DNA of 64,000 nucleotides, taken from the NCBI GenBank assembly GCA_900618425.1, contig UZAN01040828.1:2520-66519 (forward strand), written 5' to 3'. Positions within the stretch are counted from its first letter, which is position 1, and every line of letters begins with the position of its first letter. Below are positions 15,001 to 27,007 of this stretch, one piece after another. The DNA comes from Echinostoma caproni (Eukaryota > Platyhelminthes > Trematoda > Plagiorchiida > Echinostomatidae). A program made the translations under genes and the position numbers. The notes under the pieces were generated by a model. It was not told the origin of the DNA. It worked only from the letters and a program-made list of their open reading frames with translations, and ran no database searches.

Positions 15001-18000
15001 TTCGATTATTCTTGTTCCTTCTATCGATCGCGGGTGGGTTAGCTCGATGATAGTAACTAAAATCACGGCACCAGTTTCAAGCCATCCCAACATTCATTGA
15101 GTGAACATGCGAAACTTGACTACCAGGACCATAAGCTACAGACCATTCGGAGAAGCAAACTTGTGTACAGGTTTGAAACGAGTGTAAGCAATATGAATGG
15201 CAAGTCCAAGGTGGATCTATCTTTTAAATTAGTGGAAAAACGCAAAGCGTCTCGCGTTGTTGATTTCCTACTTTATCAGTAGTGACACGGGGAAAATCGA
15301 CCAGTTCTTGGTGAGTTTTTCTACAACAAAAATTCATTTGAATTTTCTCATCCGCCTATCATTCTTGAGCTGACATTGTTTATCACATCCGGAAAACAAT
15401 TGGATGCATGGTGACACCAAGCCAAACGACTGTGTAAAAGCGTACACCTGTGCATTGAGAACATCATAAAGTAAACAAAAGTTAATGTATTCAAAAAACG
15501 AGCTAATCTTTTCTTTTGTTCATGACACCGAAGGCACATTTGTGTCAGTTTTTGCATCACTTGATCATACACCGATGTGAACAGGAGTAGGCACGACAAA
15601 GATGCAGCGAAGGAAAATGCGAACTGATAGCACAGTCTCCTCTTAGTACAATAACCACTACCATGATTATACCAAGGAAACTGATTTTGGACACGGACAA
15701 GCCGGAAATCTGGTTGGCGGCCGAACGACAGCGATAACTTCGAGAAGGAGAGAGGACTACTATACCCAAGAGTACAAAACGACTACTGGCCGAATTGCAC
15801 TTGTTTTTCCTTCCGTAGTACTGCGTAAGGATCTGCGGAATTCTGTGGGGAAGGGGGTGATTAGCTAAACGGGGAACCTCACGAGAACAAACGTAACAAT
15901 ATGCACGTGTTTGTGACCGTATTTGTGTGCGTGCTTGTTACGGAGGAAATCGGCACGCTGATTGCGTGCATTGGTGCGCGTGCAGATGTTTCGTAGCTAT
16001 GAGATCGGGAGTGCTTTTCTGCATGTGGGTGTTAGATCGACCTAATGTTGCCGGAAGGAAAGTGAGAGGAAAAAGGAGCCAAGGTCACTAGCAGCACTAC
16101 ACGCGCGCGCACACACAAACACACAGAGATGGTACACGTACATATACACTCGTACATTTCTATGTACCGTCCAGTGAACGCTACACAGGCCAAGTAACGA
16201 GATTTGCAATGAACATAATATAGAGAAAAGATGGAGTTGGTAAAGGAACACTACGGTTTGATTAGGTCAGAGACTGTTTTTGTTTGCCGTATTTTCGGGA
16301 CAGGTGAGTGAATCTGTAACCAAGTGAACTGGCTACTGTATTTATTGACAAACAAAATAAATCCCGATTACGAAGTATTCTTGAACCGGAAACTCATAAA
16401 ACACTTAGGTTTTACATAGTGTATGCTTGACCCCACTGACATCATTATACACATTCATTTCAGTTGTGACGAAATTTTGAGAAATGACAGACAACAACCG
16501 TTTCTTCCTTGTTGCAGCACGTCATCACTGCGCACATACTGTGTCCAAACTGAGCCTCCAACAGGTTAGATTCAATGAGGGAACAACTTAATAAATGTGT
16601 GCTCGCGTAATATGGTGATTCATTGTCAATTACTTCGTGAACAAAAAGCTGAAAATTTACCATCTCCACAAGGAAAAATACAGTCTTTCTTGACTTGCTT
16701 TGAGGACGATGATTATGTTGCCCGCCACGGAGTTTGATCTCAGTTCTGTTAGGAGAAATACAAACCGAAAGTAGCACCAATCATGAAGAAAGCCGATACG
16801 TTATTTGATGGAACTCGAAGTTAACTTAGTTTCTAAGTCGATCAATGATCTATATAACTGTCCCACATTAGTCAGATGCACCTCCTTTTGTCGATATCAT
16901 TGGTGAATCACTATCACCGAGGTTGTGTCTAGATCAATCTTTGGGTTCAGAACGTCTCACCGATGTACATTATCAGCGAATGACCCATAATAATATTAGA
17001 CCAACACACGCACTCGCTGATTCGACCACGCTTGATCTTGTTCTTCGCCCGGATGCCTTTGTCTATTATTTACGCACTAATAACTGCCAATCGGACAGTA
17101 CACGAATAAAGGCCATCTATCAAAACAAAGATAGGTTTCCTATACCTACCACACTGACGTCTTCATGCATCAATCCATATTAGATTTTCACATTCAAGTT
17201 GGTATAAATACGAATCACATTCAACTTAATTGAAGACAAAATTGTTTCATCCCATTCATTTGATGCCCATACGGCCCCATTGCTTAATATCCATTCAATA
17301 AAGATGAGTAGGTTTTAACCGAAAAAAGTAGCCCTCTGAATTTTACTTTTGAGCGCCAAAGAGTCAGTCATCAATCATAAACCAATACATTTCGACGGGA
17401 ACCGCATAAGAGACTCAATGTAACCATAGTATTAAACACTGATGTCCTCTGATGATGAAAAACTGATGCGAACAGCAGCGACGCTGAGGCTATTGATTTT
17501 CAATGAATTTCAGATCTTGTATGACACAATTAACAATGCCAACTAGTGAATTGCAGAAACTAATGCATTTATCACGAGCAAGCATTTTTGTTAATCCCCA
17601 TAATATCCCCAATCGCCTGGAATGAACTTTATCAATGAGACTGGTTTGTGCACAATTCGAAGGAGAGGAAAAAATAACTGAAACAACTGTTTGGTCATCA
17701 TCACCACCGAATGTGCATGGTTTGACCAACACGACAGACAGAAACAACCGACGATGAATCATATCCTCATGCCTAGGGAGCAGCTGGTTGTTAGAGGTCA
17801 AGGCACCAACCGAGCTAGTACCCATCTGGAGGCAGCCCGCAACACTAGGGAGTACGGTAAACTTGTGACAGCCCAGAGAAAAATGTCAGTATAAAAGATT
17901 ATCAACAACACATGTTTGGTGTGAGCCCGAACTTTGTTCTCCTACCATAATGGCATGCTACTCAGACCCAAATCGATGGTTGGATAACATGGAAAAACCC

Positions 18001-19061
18001 ACCTAAATATGTCGAATCGGGCAACACGATTTTGAACTTACAAACAGAACACTGTTACGGTACTAAGTATTTGGTTGACATTTTTTACTCTAACATTCAG
18101 TAACAATTGATTTCACCAAAAGAAAAGAAAACAGCAACAATCTTCACGTTTCCTCAGTACAACATACTGCCAAACTAAAAAATGAAACGGGTGAATAAAA
18201 TCTTATCCCTAGTATATAATATACATTTCGATTGATTTTTTTAGTTCCGTTGTCAAAATTCAGTTCGATGAACAGCAGAATGGATAAATCCTCGCAACCA
18301 AAAGTATCTGCAGTTTGGTAACTGGAACCAACTATCTGAGGGCTAAAACTCCGAGGAGCTTCAACGGGATAACCAATTCAATCGCAAAACTCATGTAGTC
18401 CGAAAAAGACAGTCATTCATCCATACGATATTGACGTCGTCGACTTAATTTGGAATATGTAATGCGCGCATCATAACCATACAGAATCACTCGCTAGGAT
18501 GCTAGGATGAGCCATCCCCTTGGCTGACTCAAGACCAATCCGGACACTGCTTGAATTCACTTAATTGGATTCCGCATAAATATTTTCGCCTGCAGTAGGC
18601 ACTCTGATTTCACTGTGGTACCCTTGCAAAGGTGATATTGAAAGTAAAATCCTTTTTAAAATGGTATAATCGTGGCTTCCCCGACGGCTTTTATTGAGAC
18701 CTTTAACCAAAATCAAGTGGAAAATAGAAAGTAGTCAACTCACGTTAGGTCATTAGTATTAATTGTGAGCTCCAAGTTTCTCATCTAGCACAAGGGGCAG
18801 CCCAACTTTAGTAGTAAACTGGTGGACGAGATGGATAGCGGATATAACCGCTTTGTACACACGAGGAGATACAGTTCATTTTTTAAAGCATTGATATAAA
18901 AGCTCAAGTGGAATTGTTTGAAATTAAAGTTAACGTGATATTAGAGATGATCTTAAAAGTGCAATGCAATAAGTGAATTAGTAACAGTATGATCAAACAG
19001 TTTAATCCTTCTGATTATCTTTAAAAATTCTGTTTGACAGAAAACCTATTGCAAAACTTAC
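6096..19061. other. Long stretch without a supportable gene
   Basis: About 13 kb in which I find no protein family, RNA gene or sizeable mobile element. A minus-strand open frame at 11376-11732 (118 codons, hydrophobic) and another at 9679-9975 are the longest, but neither has recognisable motifs, and frames of this length are expected by chance. Near 10020-10160 the minus strand reads as a short lysine-rich, charged stretch broken by a stop. Partial tRNA B-boxes lie near 9310-9350 and 13590-13620. Because the minus-strand exon at 19062 ends in an open splice phase, at least one further exon should lie here or beyond the window, but I could not identify it. Confidence 0.5.
8876..8895. repeat. 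(TA)n microsatellite
   Basis: Perfect alternation of T and A for about 20 bases. No other meaning is seen. Confidence 0.9.
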
Positions 19062-19749
19062 CGGAACCCGAGGGGTCGGTGATAGGTTGTGGTTCACCAC
19101 TTTCCAACGCTCCGAACGACTGATCTAGGCTGAGCGGAGATCGGGGTAACTCGTATTCCTCGGAACCGTCCTCAGCTGTTGGTTCTAATCCGGGCGGTTT
19201 ACTGCGAAATGGGGCTGGAGAAGTGTTGCCAGTTGTCGTCAGCGTCGTGCCGGTAGTTGTTGTGGTGCTTTCATAAGAAACCATTTGTGCACGTCGTAAA
19301 GGAACTGGGGAGAATAGTTGGGCAGTGCGCAAAGTGGGTGATAGCGAGGTACTATGTGATCCTCCGGCTCCGGGCACCGAAATCGCTTCACTGGTTTTAA
19401 ATTCTTCACTTCCAAGTGGTTGTGGTCGGGTAATACTGGCTGGTGTTGCAGTCAACGTGACCACGCCCTTTGGTATAGCGGTCGAATGGAATTCGTCCAC
19501 CGCTTGACCTTCAGCGATCACATTGGCATGTCTGGGCAAAACGAATTTCGTGTGGCCAAATTCCAACGAGGTAGAATGCGACAAGGAATTCACCCCGACT
19601 GCAGAACCTAAGATGGGACTGTCTTGTGCACTAAAAGATTGCGCGTTCCCTCGAGTAGAGTATGCCCGATGAACAGCCATAGGATTTCCCGAAGTCAAAC
19701 GTTGACGCGCGGTTAACGCTTCCTCGTTTGCTTTCTCCATCAAGTGAAA
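19062..19749 (-). CDS. Host gene, Ser/Thr/Pro-rich internal exon (last exon found)
   Basis: The exon is 688 bases. On the minus strand it is preceded by a long pyrimidine tract and CTGGCAG, and followed by the donor G|GTAAGT. It enters in phase 0, matching the exit phase of exon 29274-29563, and leaves in phase 1. The 229 codons start FHLMEKANEEALTARQR, a short charged helical piece, then become low-complexity: rich in S, T, P and G, with a run of threonines near residues 165-178 (TTTTTGTTLTTTG) and an acidic patch EDGSEEYELPRSP. No fold, signal peptide or membrane segment is visible, so this is probably a disordered scaffold or regulatory tail. The product is unknown. The following exon was not found, so the true C-terminus is missing. 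Confidence 0.72.
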
Positions 19750-20815
19750 CTGCCAGGGCAGGTAACAGAAAACGGGGGACGAATAGGAGAAACAATGCAT
19801 AAGTTAGGCCTGCTAAATTAGTTGAACCAGGTTTGAAGGCTCTATAGTGTTTTACACTCAAATTTTAAAAGGAAACTGGGGAAGGAGGTGAAGTTTGTCG
19901 TCGGAAACATAGAGAGAAATTAGTTGCGGTGATGGTTGTTCATTTAACTTAACTGAATGTCAAACCGTTTATATAACATACAGGGTCATAATTAAGGGGG
20001 AGATCAGCAATCCAACAATTAATCAGATCCTATGATCAGTTTAGTTAACTAGAAGACCATTTCGATAAATTGAGGAAGCTAGCAGAAACAAACTTCGTGG
20101 TACATTGGCCCAGTTGTACACCGACTCTAAGACATCAGCATTGCACCATTGAACAAATACTGCATGGAATCCAGGGTAACTGATTAGATGAAGAGTATGA
20201 GAAAGGTCTCCGTGGAAGAACAAGGGGTCAGCGAGGAGAGAGAACGAAAATTAGAAGAGTCAAGATCTCAAAACAGTTTCTGATAGTTTAATCCTGCCAA
20301 GTATGAAACGACTTTAAGTTCAATTCAAACAAGCATCAATATGATGGACTTCGAGTATGGCATTCGGCGAGTAAGAATATGCAAGATGAATATACCATTA
20401 TCACTTAGTAGCACGTAATCGGTTGCGCATCGGCCAAATACTTCATCCCAATTGATATGATGTTAGGTGGGAAAAAATTTGTTAAAAGTAGAAAAATATT
20501 ACAATTTAGTTCAATGACCAGATGTTGCCCATATTTTGGTCATCACATACACATTGATTTGGGTCACTAGAGGAGATGACTGTGTCGAGCATGGAAGACC
20601 AAGTGATCTTAAGAAATTTTGGAGGGGGGATGTAGAGCAGCGCTGCTTAGACGGTTTTGATAGCTACCTCGATGGCCAAGAAATGACTTCTAATCGTAAT
20701 CGACTACTGGAAACCAAACAGAGAGCAAAATGCCTCGGTCACATTTGACTCCACTAGTTTTGAAACGATCGAACAAATGATGGTCCTTGTCATTCCGGTA
20801 TTCACTTAACGTGTA

Positions 20816-20890
20816 TAGCGCTCATGGACTCCTTTGGATAAAATTTTACTCGTGAGGCCACATATCCTGTCCCACAGGAACAGATGAGAA
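20816..20890 (-). pseudogene. Scrap of a Penelope GIY-YIG endonuclease
   Basis: On the minus strand the frame reads CSCGTGYVASR, close to CSCGTGYIGRK in the GIY-YIG part of the larger element at 24523-25068. The nucleotide block around CCTGTCCCACAGGAACA is also nearly the same. Only about 25 codons can be followed before similarity is lost, so this is a heavily decayed second copy on the same strand, about 3.6 kb from the main element. Confidence 0.6.
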
Positions 20891-22997
20891 AGAGATTGCA
20901 GAAACAGGCAGTTGGAAATGTAAGAAAGCCTGAAGACGAAAATATTGCGAAGCCTCGCTAACGAAGGATTTTTTCCTACAGCTCTAGTCAGTTTTTATTT
21001 CGGTTTTTGTCACCCTTAAAAGAAAATATACGTATGCCGGTTTCTTTCAAACAATAGTGACCCTGTTTGGCAGCTGGTGATGCCTCAATTATATCTATAT
21101 TTCGTGGTGACCGGAAAAACGAAGCGGAGGTCAGTTCAGGGGTAAAAGTAGTGCGTGTGTGTGTTTGTGTGTGGGTGCTCGAAGTCAAGTATGAAGATAA
21201 TAGATAAAAAATAAGAGGGGAAGTAGAAACGTCTAGTGCAGTACAGTGAAATTAAACAATCTAGAGGGATCAAAGGTTTGTCATCTTTTGATATTTATAA
21301 ATGGAACTAGCACATGCACTACAGCTTTCTGACGAAAGCCTTCATCAATGACTAATTAGTGACTGGAAGAAAAAACATTATTCGAGGAAGAGAGGACGGA
21401 GCTTATAAAGAAAGATACATAGATTTGCGTACTCTGTGATTGCAATTAAACTGAACTCTCTCTTGAGAGAGTCAAAGTAGATAAAGAATGTACCAAGAGA
21501 AATGACAACTAAATTAATCATTTAAGTGAGGGATGAACGATCAGTACGATTAATTCACTTCCCTCTCCTATTGATATTGTACACACACAGAGAGGGAGAA
21601 GCAGATCAATCACTTCCTACTACCTTGGCCTCGTTCACAAACCTGTGGTAAAATAGCACAGGGGTTGGACACTGTACGCGTAAGTGCTCCATCGTTCGGT
21701 CCCATTAGGTTGCACAATCGGCACCCCGGTACACACACGCACACATTTCCCACTCTTTCTACCAACGTCGACGAGGCACGCGCGCGCAATCAACCTCCGT
21801 TCCACCCATCCAGTACAGCGTGGGACAGAACAAAGCACAGAGTCAACCATCAAGATTGCTGAAACTTCTGGCCATCCCCAGCCTCACCGTACCCTCCTGG
21901 AAATACGTCCAAATCCAGGGTCCAGTGAGAACCTAAAAAGGGACCAAGTAAGCCATAGGATCGGCCAGGTCCCTGGACCTTGTTTTGTTTATGGTGGTAA
22001 GATAAATGGAGTAGATTAGGTACTGTACCAATATCTTTGTCTCAGCTAGATAAGTGAATAGATTAGACATGCCTGGATTGGAATACCGTAGTACGCACTG
22101 CACAGAACGAGATTAGATTTGGTGTTTTCGTCTGGAATCTATAGAATCGAAACGGATTGTGTGCGTGTATATGTGAGTCACAAAGGAAACAACAAGAAAT
22201 GCAAGGTACAAAAGAGACATATACAATAAGAATTGTCTGAATTGAAACAGATGTTAAAAATTAGCACCAGTGACATTTGGCCAATGCACTATCCCACCAC
22301 AGTTGATATGCAATAGTATTGCTCTTTCTGTAGTGAATGATTTTTTTGTACCGTGAATAATTTGAACAGTTTCCTTTTCAGTATTTTGCGCGAATAGCAA
22401 GTGGAAAGTAGGTGAGCGACTGAAACCAAGCATTATTCTCGTATTATTATCTATAATGGATATTTAATATATTTACACTAACAATGCATGACGTTACCAT
22501 ATATCTCCGAAAGAAACAAAATCCCCCTGCATTAGTATCCGTATTAGACAAGGTTTAAAACGATGCACTATAAAAGACGGAACCAACATGGTCCACCAAT
22601 TAGGACAATAACTTATTCGTATCGGTGATACGACTGTTTTGTCATCGTCAACAAGAAACCCGAGAAAGATGCTTCGTTTCTGTTGGGATCTGTGCATAAT
22701 TTTTAAACCCACCGAATTAAAACCTTGAACCCCAACATTGAAAAAAGAAATCATTACCCTTATACAACACACAAGACCCTACACAATGCCTGTTAGTTGT
22801 GAAACTACATGGGTTAACCCAAAACACCATACTATAAAACAATTATTTATTTTAGTATGCTGATTTCTGACCGACGCTTAGCACTGCTTAGGACCCAGTG
22901 TACGATTTACCGATAACTTGTAGATAACTTTTAAGTAAATTTTCAGGAAAGAGACTACCGAAAACCAACGACTGCCGAGAGACAGAGAGAGATTGGG

Positions 22998-23068
22998 CAG
23001 TAAAGGCGAGGCTCGAACACGACCTCCAGACTGATCGAGTGACCTCTATCGATTGACCACTGCCGCCA
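22998..23068 (-). repeat. tRNA-like SINE relic
   Basis: The minus strand begins GGCGGCAGTGGTCAATCG, like a tRNA D-arm with an A box. It has a possible anticodon hairpin (CTCGA...GGAG) and a good B box, GTGTTCGAGCC. The spacing is close to a tRNA, but the acceptor stem does not close well, so I call it a tRNA-derived SINE head or tRNA pseudogene. Confidence 0.45.
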
Positions 23069-23798
23069 TGATAACCTTAGGTTAAGAAAAGCCTTTGAGT
23101 GGTTGTATTGCTTCAGATAAAAGGTTTGTTCGGTGGACAACACTGTAACCAAGGGATATCGTAGAGCTTGAAAACAGCTTCAACCACTTTAAAGCACCCA
23201 TCAGTTGTATTAGTAACCTGGGTCTGAAACTAAAAATATCGAAAGCTAAGATGGTTTGCTCTCAGATTGGCTTCTGAACGAGTCCCACCGGAAACGGTAC
23301 CAAAACCTCTTGATAAAAAAGCTAGGATAGTATTAACACAACTCTTAAATTCACCCTGTCAACTACGAACAATAATAAATGTTTGCTTTTACAGTACCGC
23401 CGCTACCTTGTTCTCATTTGCGTTTGCATAGACTACCTAAGATATTTGTCAGGTGATCAGTCTTACTTGTGGCCTGATAAAATCAGGCCATCAACGGGCT
23501 ACCAAGATGAACTTATGCGTCTTCCAGGAACCGTTCTTAGTATCCTGGTTGGGTCGAGCCTACAGATCATCAAACAAAGACGTTTTCCCTTGTCCGGAGT
23601 AATTTGGACAGTTACAGACCCAGGACAGATTACCGTCCATTGAGTTCGTTGTAAGTGGGGTTTAAGTTAGAGATTCACCAAGACTAAACACTTCGATCAA
23701 TGCATCCTGGTAGAAATGTACAAAACTGATAACAGTGAATCCTAAAAGGAGAAGTATATGAATAACTTCAAAAAAACATTCCCAGAAGCACACGAACG

Positions 23799-23824
23799 GT
23801 TTCGCGGTCTTTGCCGCTCGTCAG
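23799..23824 (-). ncRNA. Hammerhead-ribozyme-like core, copy 1
   Basis: The minus strand reads CTGACGAG, then a CGG/CCG stem closed by a CAAAGA loop, then CGAAAC. This carries the conserved core of a hammerhead ribozyme (CUGANGA, a helix II closed by a G-C pair, GAAA). Penelope-like elements are known to carry minimal type I hammerheads with very short helix III. The motif is on the strand of the Penelope element at 24523-26493 and about 700 bases downstream of its coding end. A possible cleavage triplet downstream is GUG, which is not favoured, and I could not draw a convincing helix I next to the core. It may be a decayed ribozyme. Confidence 0.45.
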
Positions 23825-23954
23825 GTATGTGTAACTGGTAATCTTCTGTTTGGTCCTTCTCACATGTGAACTCCCGATGTGAATTATGCAATGCCAATCT
23901 CATTTGCAGCTCGGGGAGTGGATTTTGAGACGAACAAGTCTAGGATATGCAAAC

Positions 23955-23980
23955 CCGACGAGCGACAACGACCGCGAAAC
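23955..23980 (+). ncRNA. Hammerhead-ribozyme-like core, copy 2, inverted
   Basis: The plus strand reads CCGACGAG, GCGACAACGACCGC and GAAAC, the inverted partner of the motif at 23799-23824. The arms resemble each other for about 55 bases (shared TTTCGCGGTC, GCTCGTC and CAGAAG blocks) and lie about 130 bases apart. A GUA triplet follows at 23988-23990, a permitted cleavage site, but the essential CUGA has become CCGA, which should abolish activity. Alternatively the pair is simply a large imperfect inverted repeat. Confidence 0.4.
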
Positions 23981-24288
23981 TAGTAGTGTACTTCTGAGAA
24001 CTTTTGGCAAATCATTGATACGCTATTCATTATTAAAACACTGAAAATCGGCCCCAGCGTCGAGTTGGCTTAGGTTAGACGCATCTAACCCACAACACAT
24101 GATACAGAACCACTGCAAGGATTCTTCGAGACTTATTCGTCTCAACGTCTACCACTTGAGCTAAAAATAAGATTTGCATAAATAAATAACAAGAGCATTC
24201 ATGAAGTTCACCAGTGGAAACAGTCTGGTTGGCAAAAAGACTGAAGCCGCATGAAACGAACAGGCACGTAAAAATGTCTTATATGTTT

Positions 24289-24456
24289 GTTGAGAACAAC
24301 AACGTAGTTAACAAGTTCGTTTTCAGTTATTCGTAATCATGCCATTACGTAACATTGAATATGACTAACAATAAGAACGAAACAGGGAATGAGAAATTCG
24401 AGTCCTGATGATTCAGTTTTGGCTCCAATCATGCGTGCGTGTGTTTGTGTAAAACT
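24289..24456 (+). repeat. Inverted truncated Penelope head
   Basis: The plus strand from TTGAGAACAACA through the start codon at 24389 and the first codons (MRNSSPDDSVLAPIMRAC) matches the minus strand of 26590-26447, where the main element begins MRNWSPNDSALAPIMRMC. Similarity stops abruptly at about 24456, beside the 3' end of the main element. It is therefore a second, severely truncated copy joined in inverted orientation. Confidence 0.85.
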
Positions 24457-24522
24457 AATCACAGTGTCAAAAGTTCAAGTGATTGCACCCGTGTTGGAGT
24501 GGCTGAAGTGGGCCAGGGGAGA

Positions 24523-25068
24523 TTAAGTGCTCGCACAAATTTCTTCAGGGCGCATAATGGGGGGATTGTGAATCCGAATACTTACGGCTTCCGCCGTGGC
24601 TAAGATACGATGTTTCACTGCTCTTGATTTCCTGCATTGAACCTTGTAAATCGGTTGAAACCCGCCTGCCACATTTGCCGAGTGATTTAACTCAATGAGA
24701 TACGAACACACCGCGCTCGTAATTGTCTTAATTGTTCCAGTCTTCAGCCAAGCCAGGTGATGTTCGCGAACGCGATCAGATAAGCGCCTGGTCTTGCGGC
24801 CGATGTACCCAGTCCCACAGGAACAAGTGAATAAATATACACAGAATGACGCTGCATAATCTGGCACTCTATCCTTCAGTCGGAAACACATAATTGGTTT
24901 AGATGTGAGCACAGCTTTGAATTGTGCAGCGTAAAATGTTCTACTTACTGCGTTTGTTAGTTTTCTTTGAAGGACTTTTGTCTCTGTATCTCCCTTGAAC
25001 GGCAGGTGCACATAGGCAGACTTCTTCGCTGCTCCTATTTCCTTTGGCCGTTCCTCGTGTTCTAGCAT
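24523..25068 (-). pseudogene. Penelope GIY-YIG endonuclease domain
   Basis: This open stretch of 181 codons holds the C-terminal part of the Penelope polyprotein. The family hallmark is at about residues 77-90: VYLFTCSCGTGYIG, which combines the GIY-equivalent strand with YIG. It is followed by RKTRRLSDRVREH, with the conserved arginine and the REH helix. The domain would nick target DNA to prime reverse transcription. The stretch ends at a natural-looking stop at 24523. Upstream in the same polyprotein several stops and frame changes cut it from the RT domain, so it could not be made as part of the full protein. Confidence 0.9.
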
Positions 25069-25418
25069 TGCCCTATCGACAAATCGTTCGGGGTAGCCAT
25101 TCTGAGTAAAAAAGTACGTAAGAAGTGAAGTTCATTGTCGATAGTATCCCTCGTGCATATTTTCTTCACCCTTTGAAGGAGCGAATTAGGCTTCTCTTCC
25201 TCTGAAGAGGGACAAAACTATGGAAATGAATATACTGTCCATTCCACGTTGCTTTTCTATGCAACGATACCTGGACGGAGCTATCGCTGCGGTGTCGTAT
25301 GAGTATGTCTAGAAAGGCTAGACTAATATCCTCTTCTTTTTCCAGAGTCGGGATGGACAATACTGAACTCCTCAAGCAATCGATTGGTGTTCACATTGGC
25401 TTCTAATATACACAACAC

Positions 25419-26493
25419 GTCATCAACATATCGTCGATATAGGGCTTCAGGGGATCATTCTCTATTTTGCAACCCTGTCCTTCTAGCGATATAGTTCACC
25501 ATTGAGTTGAAACTGGACGTTGTGCGTGCATACGAATAACAATTGATTCAGTTCATCCAATGGAATGTCCACATCGATGTTCTTTCTCTGAATAAATCCA
25601 AATATGTGATTGATAGTTTCACTAATTGGCACATTTGTGAATAAAGAAGTAACGTCGAATGACATCATCTGTTTGCCTTCGAGTTTGAGGTCCTTCACAG
25701 TTTTTACCAGGTGAAAAGTGTCTCGTAGACTATGCTTGCAAATTGCGAGTCTTACTGGTTTCAGTACGCTTGCTAACCATTTCGCAACGGCGTGATACGG
25801 GGAGTTGCACATATCTAGAATTGGTCTCATAGGGACACCCTCTTTGTGTACTTTCGGAAGTCCATACAATCTAGGAATTGTTGTACCCATTGGTCGTATT
25901 CTCTCGAACGTTTGTGCATCGATTGTTCCTTTTTGCTTCAGACACCGTAATTGCGTGGAAATCAATTTTTCTATCTGAATCGTCTCATTATTTTCAGTTG
26001 GAGTCTTTGTAAACTTATTTGGGTCATTCAATATCGTCCTTATCTTCTCTATGTAATCAGACCTTTTCATGATTACATTACCTGCATCTTTGTCTGGTCT
26101 TGATAACATCAATTCTCTGTCGGCTTGAAATTCTCTAAGACGCTTTAGGTGTTCCAAAGTTAGCAGTCCTTTTGTTGATGGTTTACGATCGCGATATTGG
26201 TAACATGAGTTCACAAGTGTGGATTTAAGTTTCTGTAACTCCTGCGAAGAGGGTGGCGTCATTCCAGATAGCTAAGCGAATAAACTCTCAAATTCCACTT
26301 TCAAATCTAATTGCTTAGACTTACTGGTTGAACAACAGAATTTTGGCCCCAGAGATAGCACTTCAAGCAAAGTGTTATCCAAGTTTACAGACGACACATT
26401 ATGGACAAACCTCCTCGGATCTGCAGGGAACTCATACAAACACATACGCATGATTGGAGCCAAAGCTGAATCATTAGGACTCCAATTTCTCAT
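25419..26493 (-). pseudogene. Penelope reverse transcriptase domain
   Basis: The reading starts at 26493 with MRNWSPNDSAL and contains the block LEVLSLGPKFCC, characteristic of the N-terminus of this class. One in-frame stop lies at 26272-26274. The frame then continues through conserved RT blocks: LSRPDKDAGNVIM, RPMGTTIPRLYGLPKVHK, MRPILDMCNSPYHAVAKWLA and MSFDVTSLFTNVPI, the last holding the first catalytic aspartate. Just after QLNGELYR a frameshift occurs. The next block, RRYVDDVLCILEANVNTNRL, is in another frame and carries the YVDD catalytic pair at 25419-25430. The active-site residues survive, but the frame does not. Confidence 0.9.
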
Positions 26494-26590
26494 TCCTTTT
26501 CGTTCTTATTTTTAATCATATTTAATGTTATGTAATGCATGGTTACGAATAACTGAAAACGAGCTTGTTCGCCAGGCTGTTGTTCTCAAT
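26447..26590 (-). repeat. Penelope element 5' leader and head
   Basis: This is the 5' part of the main element: leader sequence with CTCGTTTTCAGTTATTCGTAA and the first codons of the polyprotein. It pairs as an inverted repeat with 24289-24456. It is included separately because the two copies give a direct measure of divergence and could form a 2.3-kb inverted-repeat structure. Confidence 0.8.
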
Positions 26591-27007
26591 TTGTTCTGTG
26601 GGATTAATGAAACGGTTATATACTTATACCGAATAAACGCCATCTTTGTTGTAAATGGCCAATTAGATATTCATTTAGTTTGAATTACACAACCACTAAC
26701 CATACACATTGATGCGGTGGTTGTGGTAATCACATCCTTCGGCTACCCACTGGAATAAAAGAGCAAAATGAAAATAGAGAACTCAGATAGATTCAGGGTA
26801 CAGGGATATTCATCAGATGAATATGCGCCACTGTTTATGACACTCACTGTGTTTAACCATCAGTCAGCTTGATCCCACTGTCGCCATGCAGGAAGCCTTC
26901 TTCCTCCCTTGATTTTTCGTTTTTCATTTCTTTTATTGAATATATAACGATAAAACTTTCAGGAAGGGAAAAGAGTACAATAAAAGGGCTGCTATACAAC
27001 ACATAAT

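Larger units (their letters stand above)
24289..26590 (-). mobile_element. Penelope-like retroelement, decayed, with inverted second head
   Basis: The order on the minus strand is: leader (26590 down), reverse transcriptase frame from 26493, YVDD catalytic motif at 25419-25430, and GIY-YIG endonuclease ending at 24523. This RT plus C-terminal GIY-YIG layout is diagnostic of canonical Penelope-like elements, which insert by target-primed reverse transcription. Immediately past its 3' end lies a truncated element head in the opposite orientation (24289-24456), an arrangement typical of this class. The copy is dead: an in-frame stop at about 26270, a frameshift before the YVDD block, and several stops between 25380 and 25070. 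It sits inside an intron of the host gene, on the same strand. Confidence 0.9.

Noticed and set aside
16923..17183. Plus-strand frame with TLDLVLRPDAF, reminiscent of the end of a LINE endonuclease
   Set aside because: Only a few residues agree, there are no flanking catalytic boxes, and no other LINE sequence is nearby.
17490..17825. Possible downstream exon of the host gene (acceptor CACAAACCAG, fitting phase 1)
   Set aside because: It would give only about 17 codons before a stop, and nothing else supports it.
21323..21338. Small hairpin GCTTTC-TGAC-GAAAGC
   Set aside because: A six-base stem can occur by chance, and no functional context is visible.
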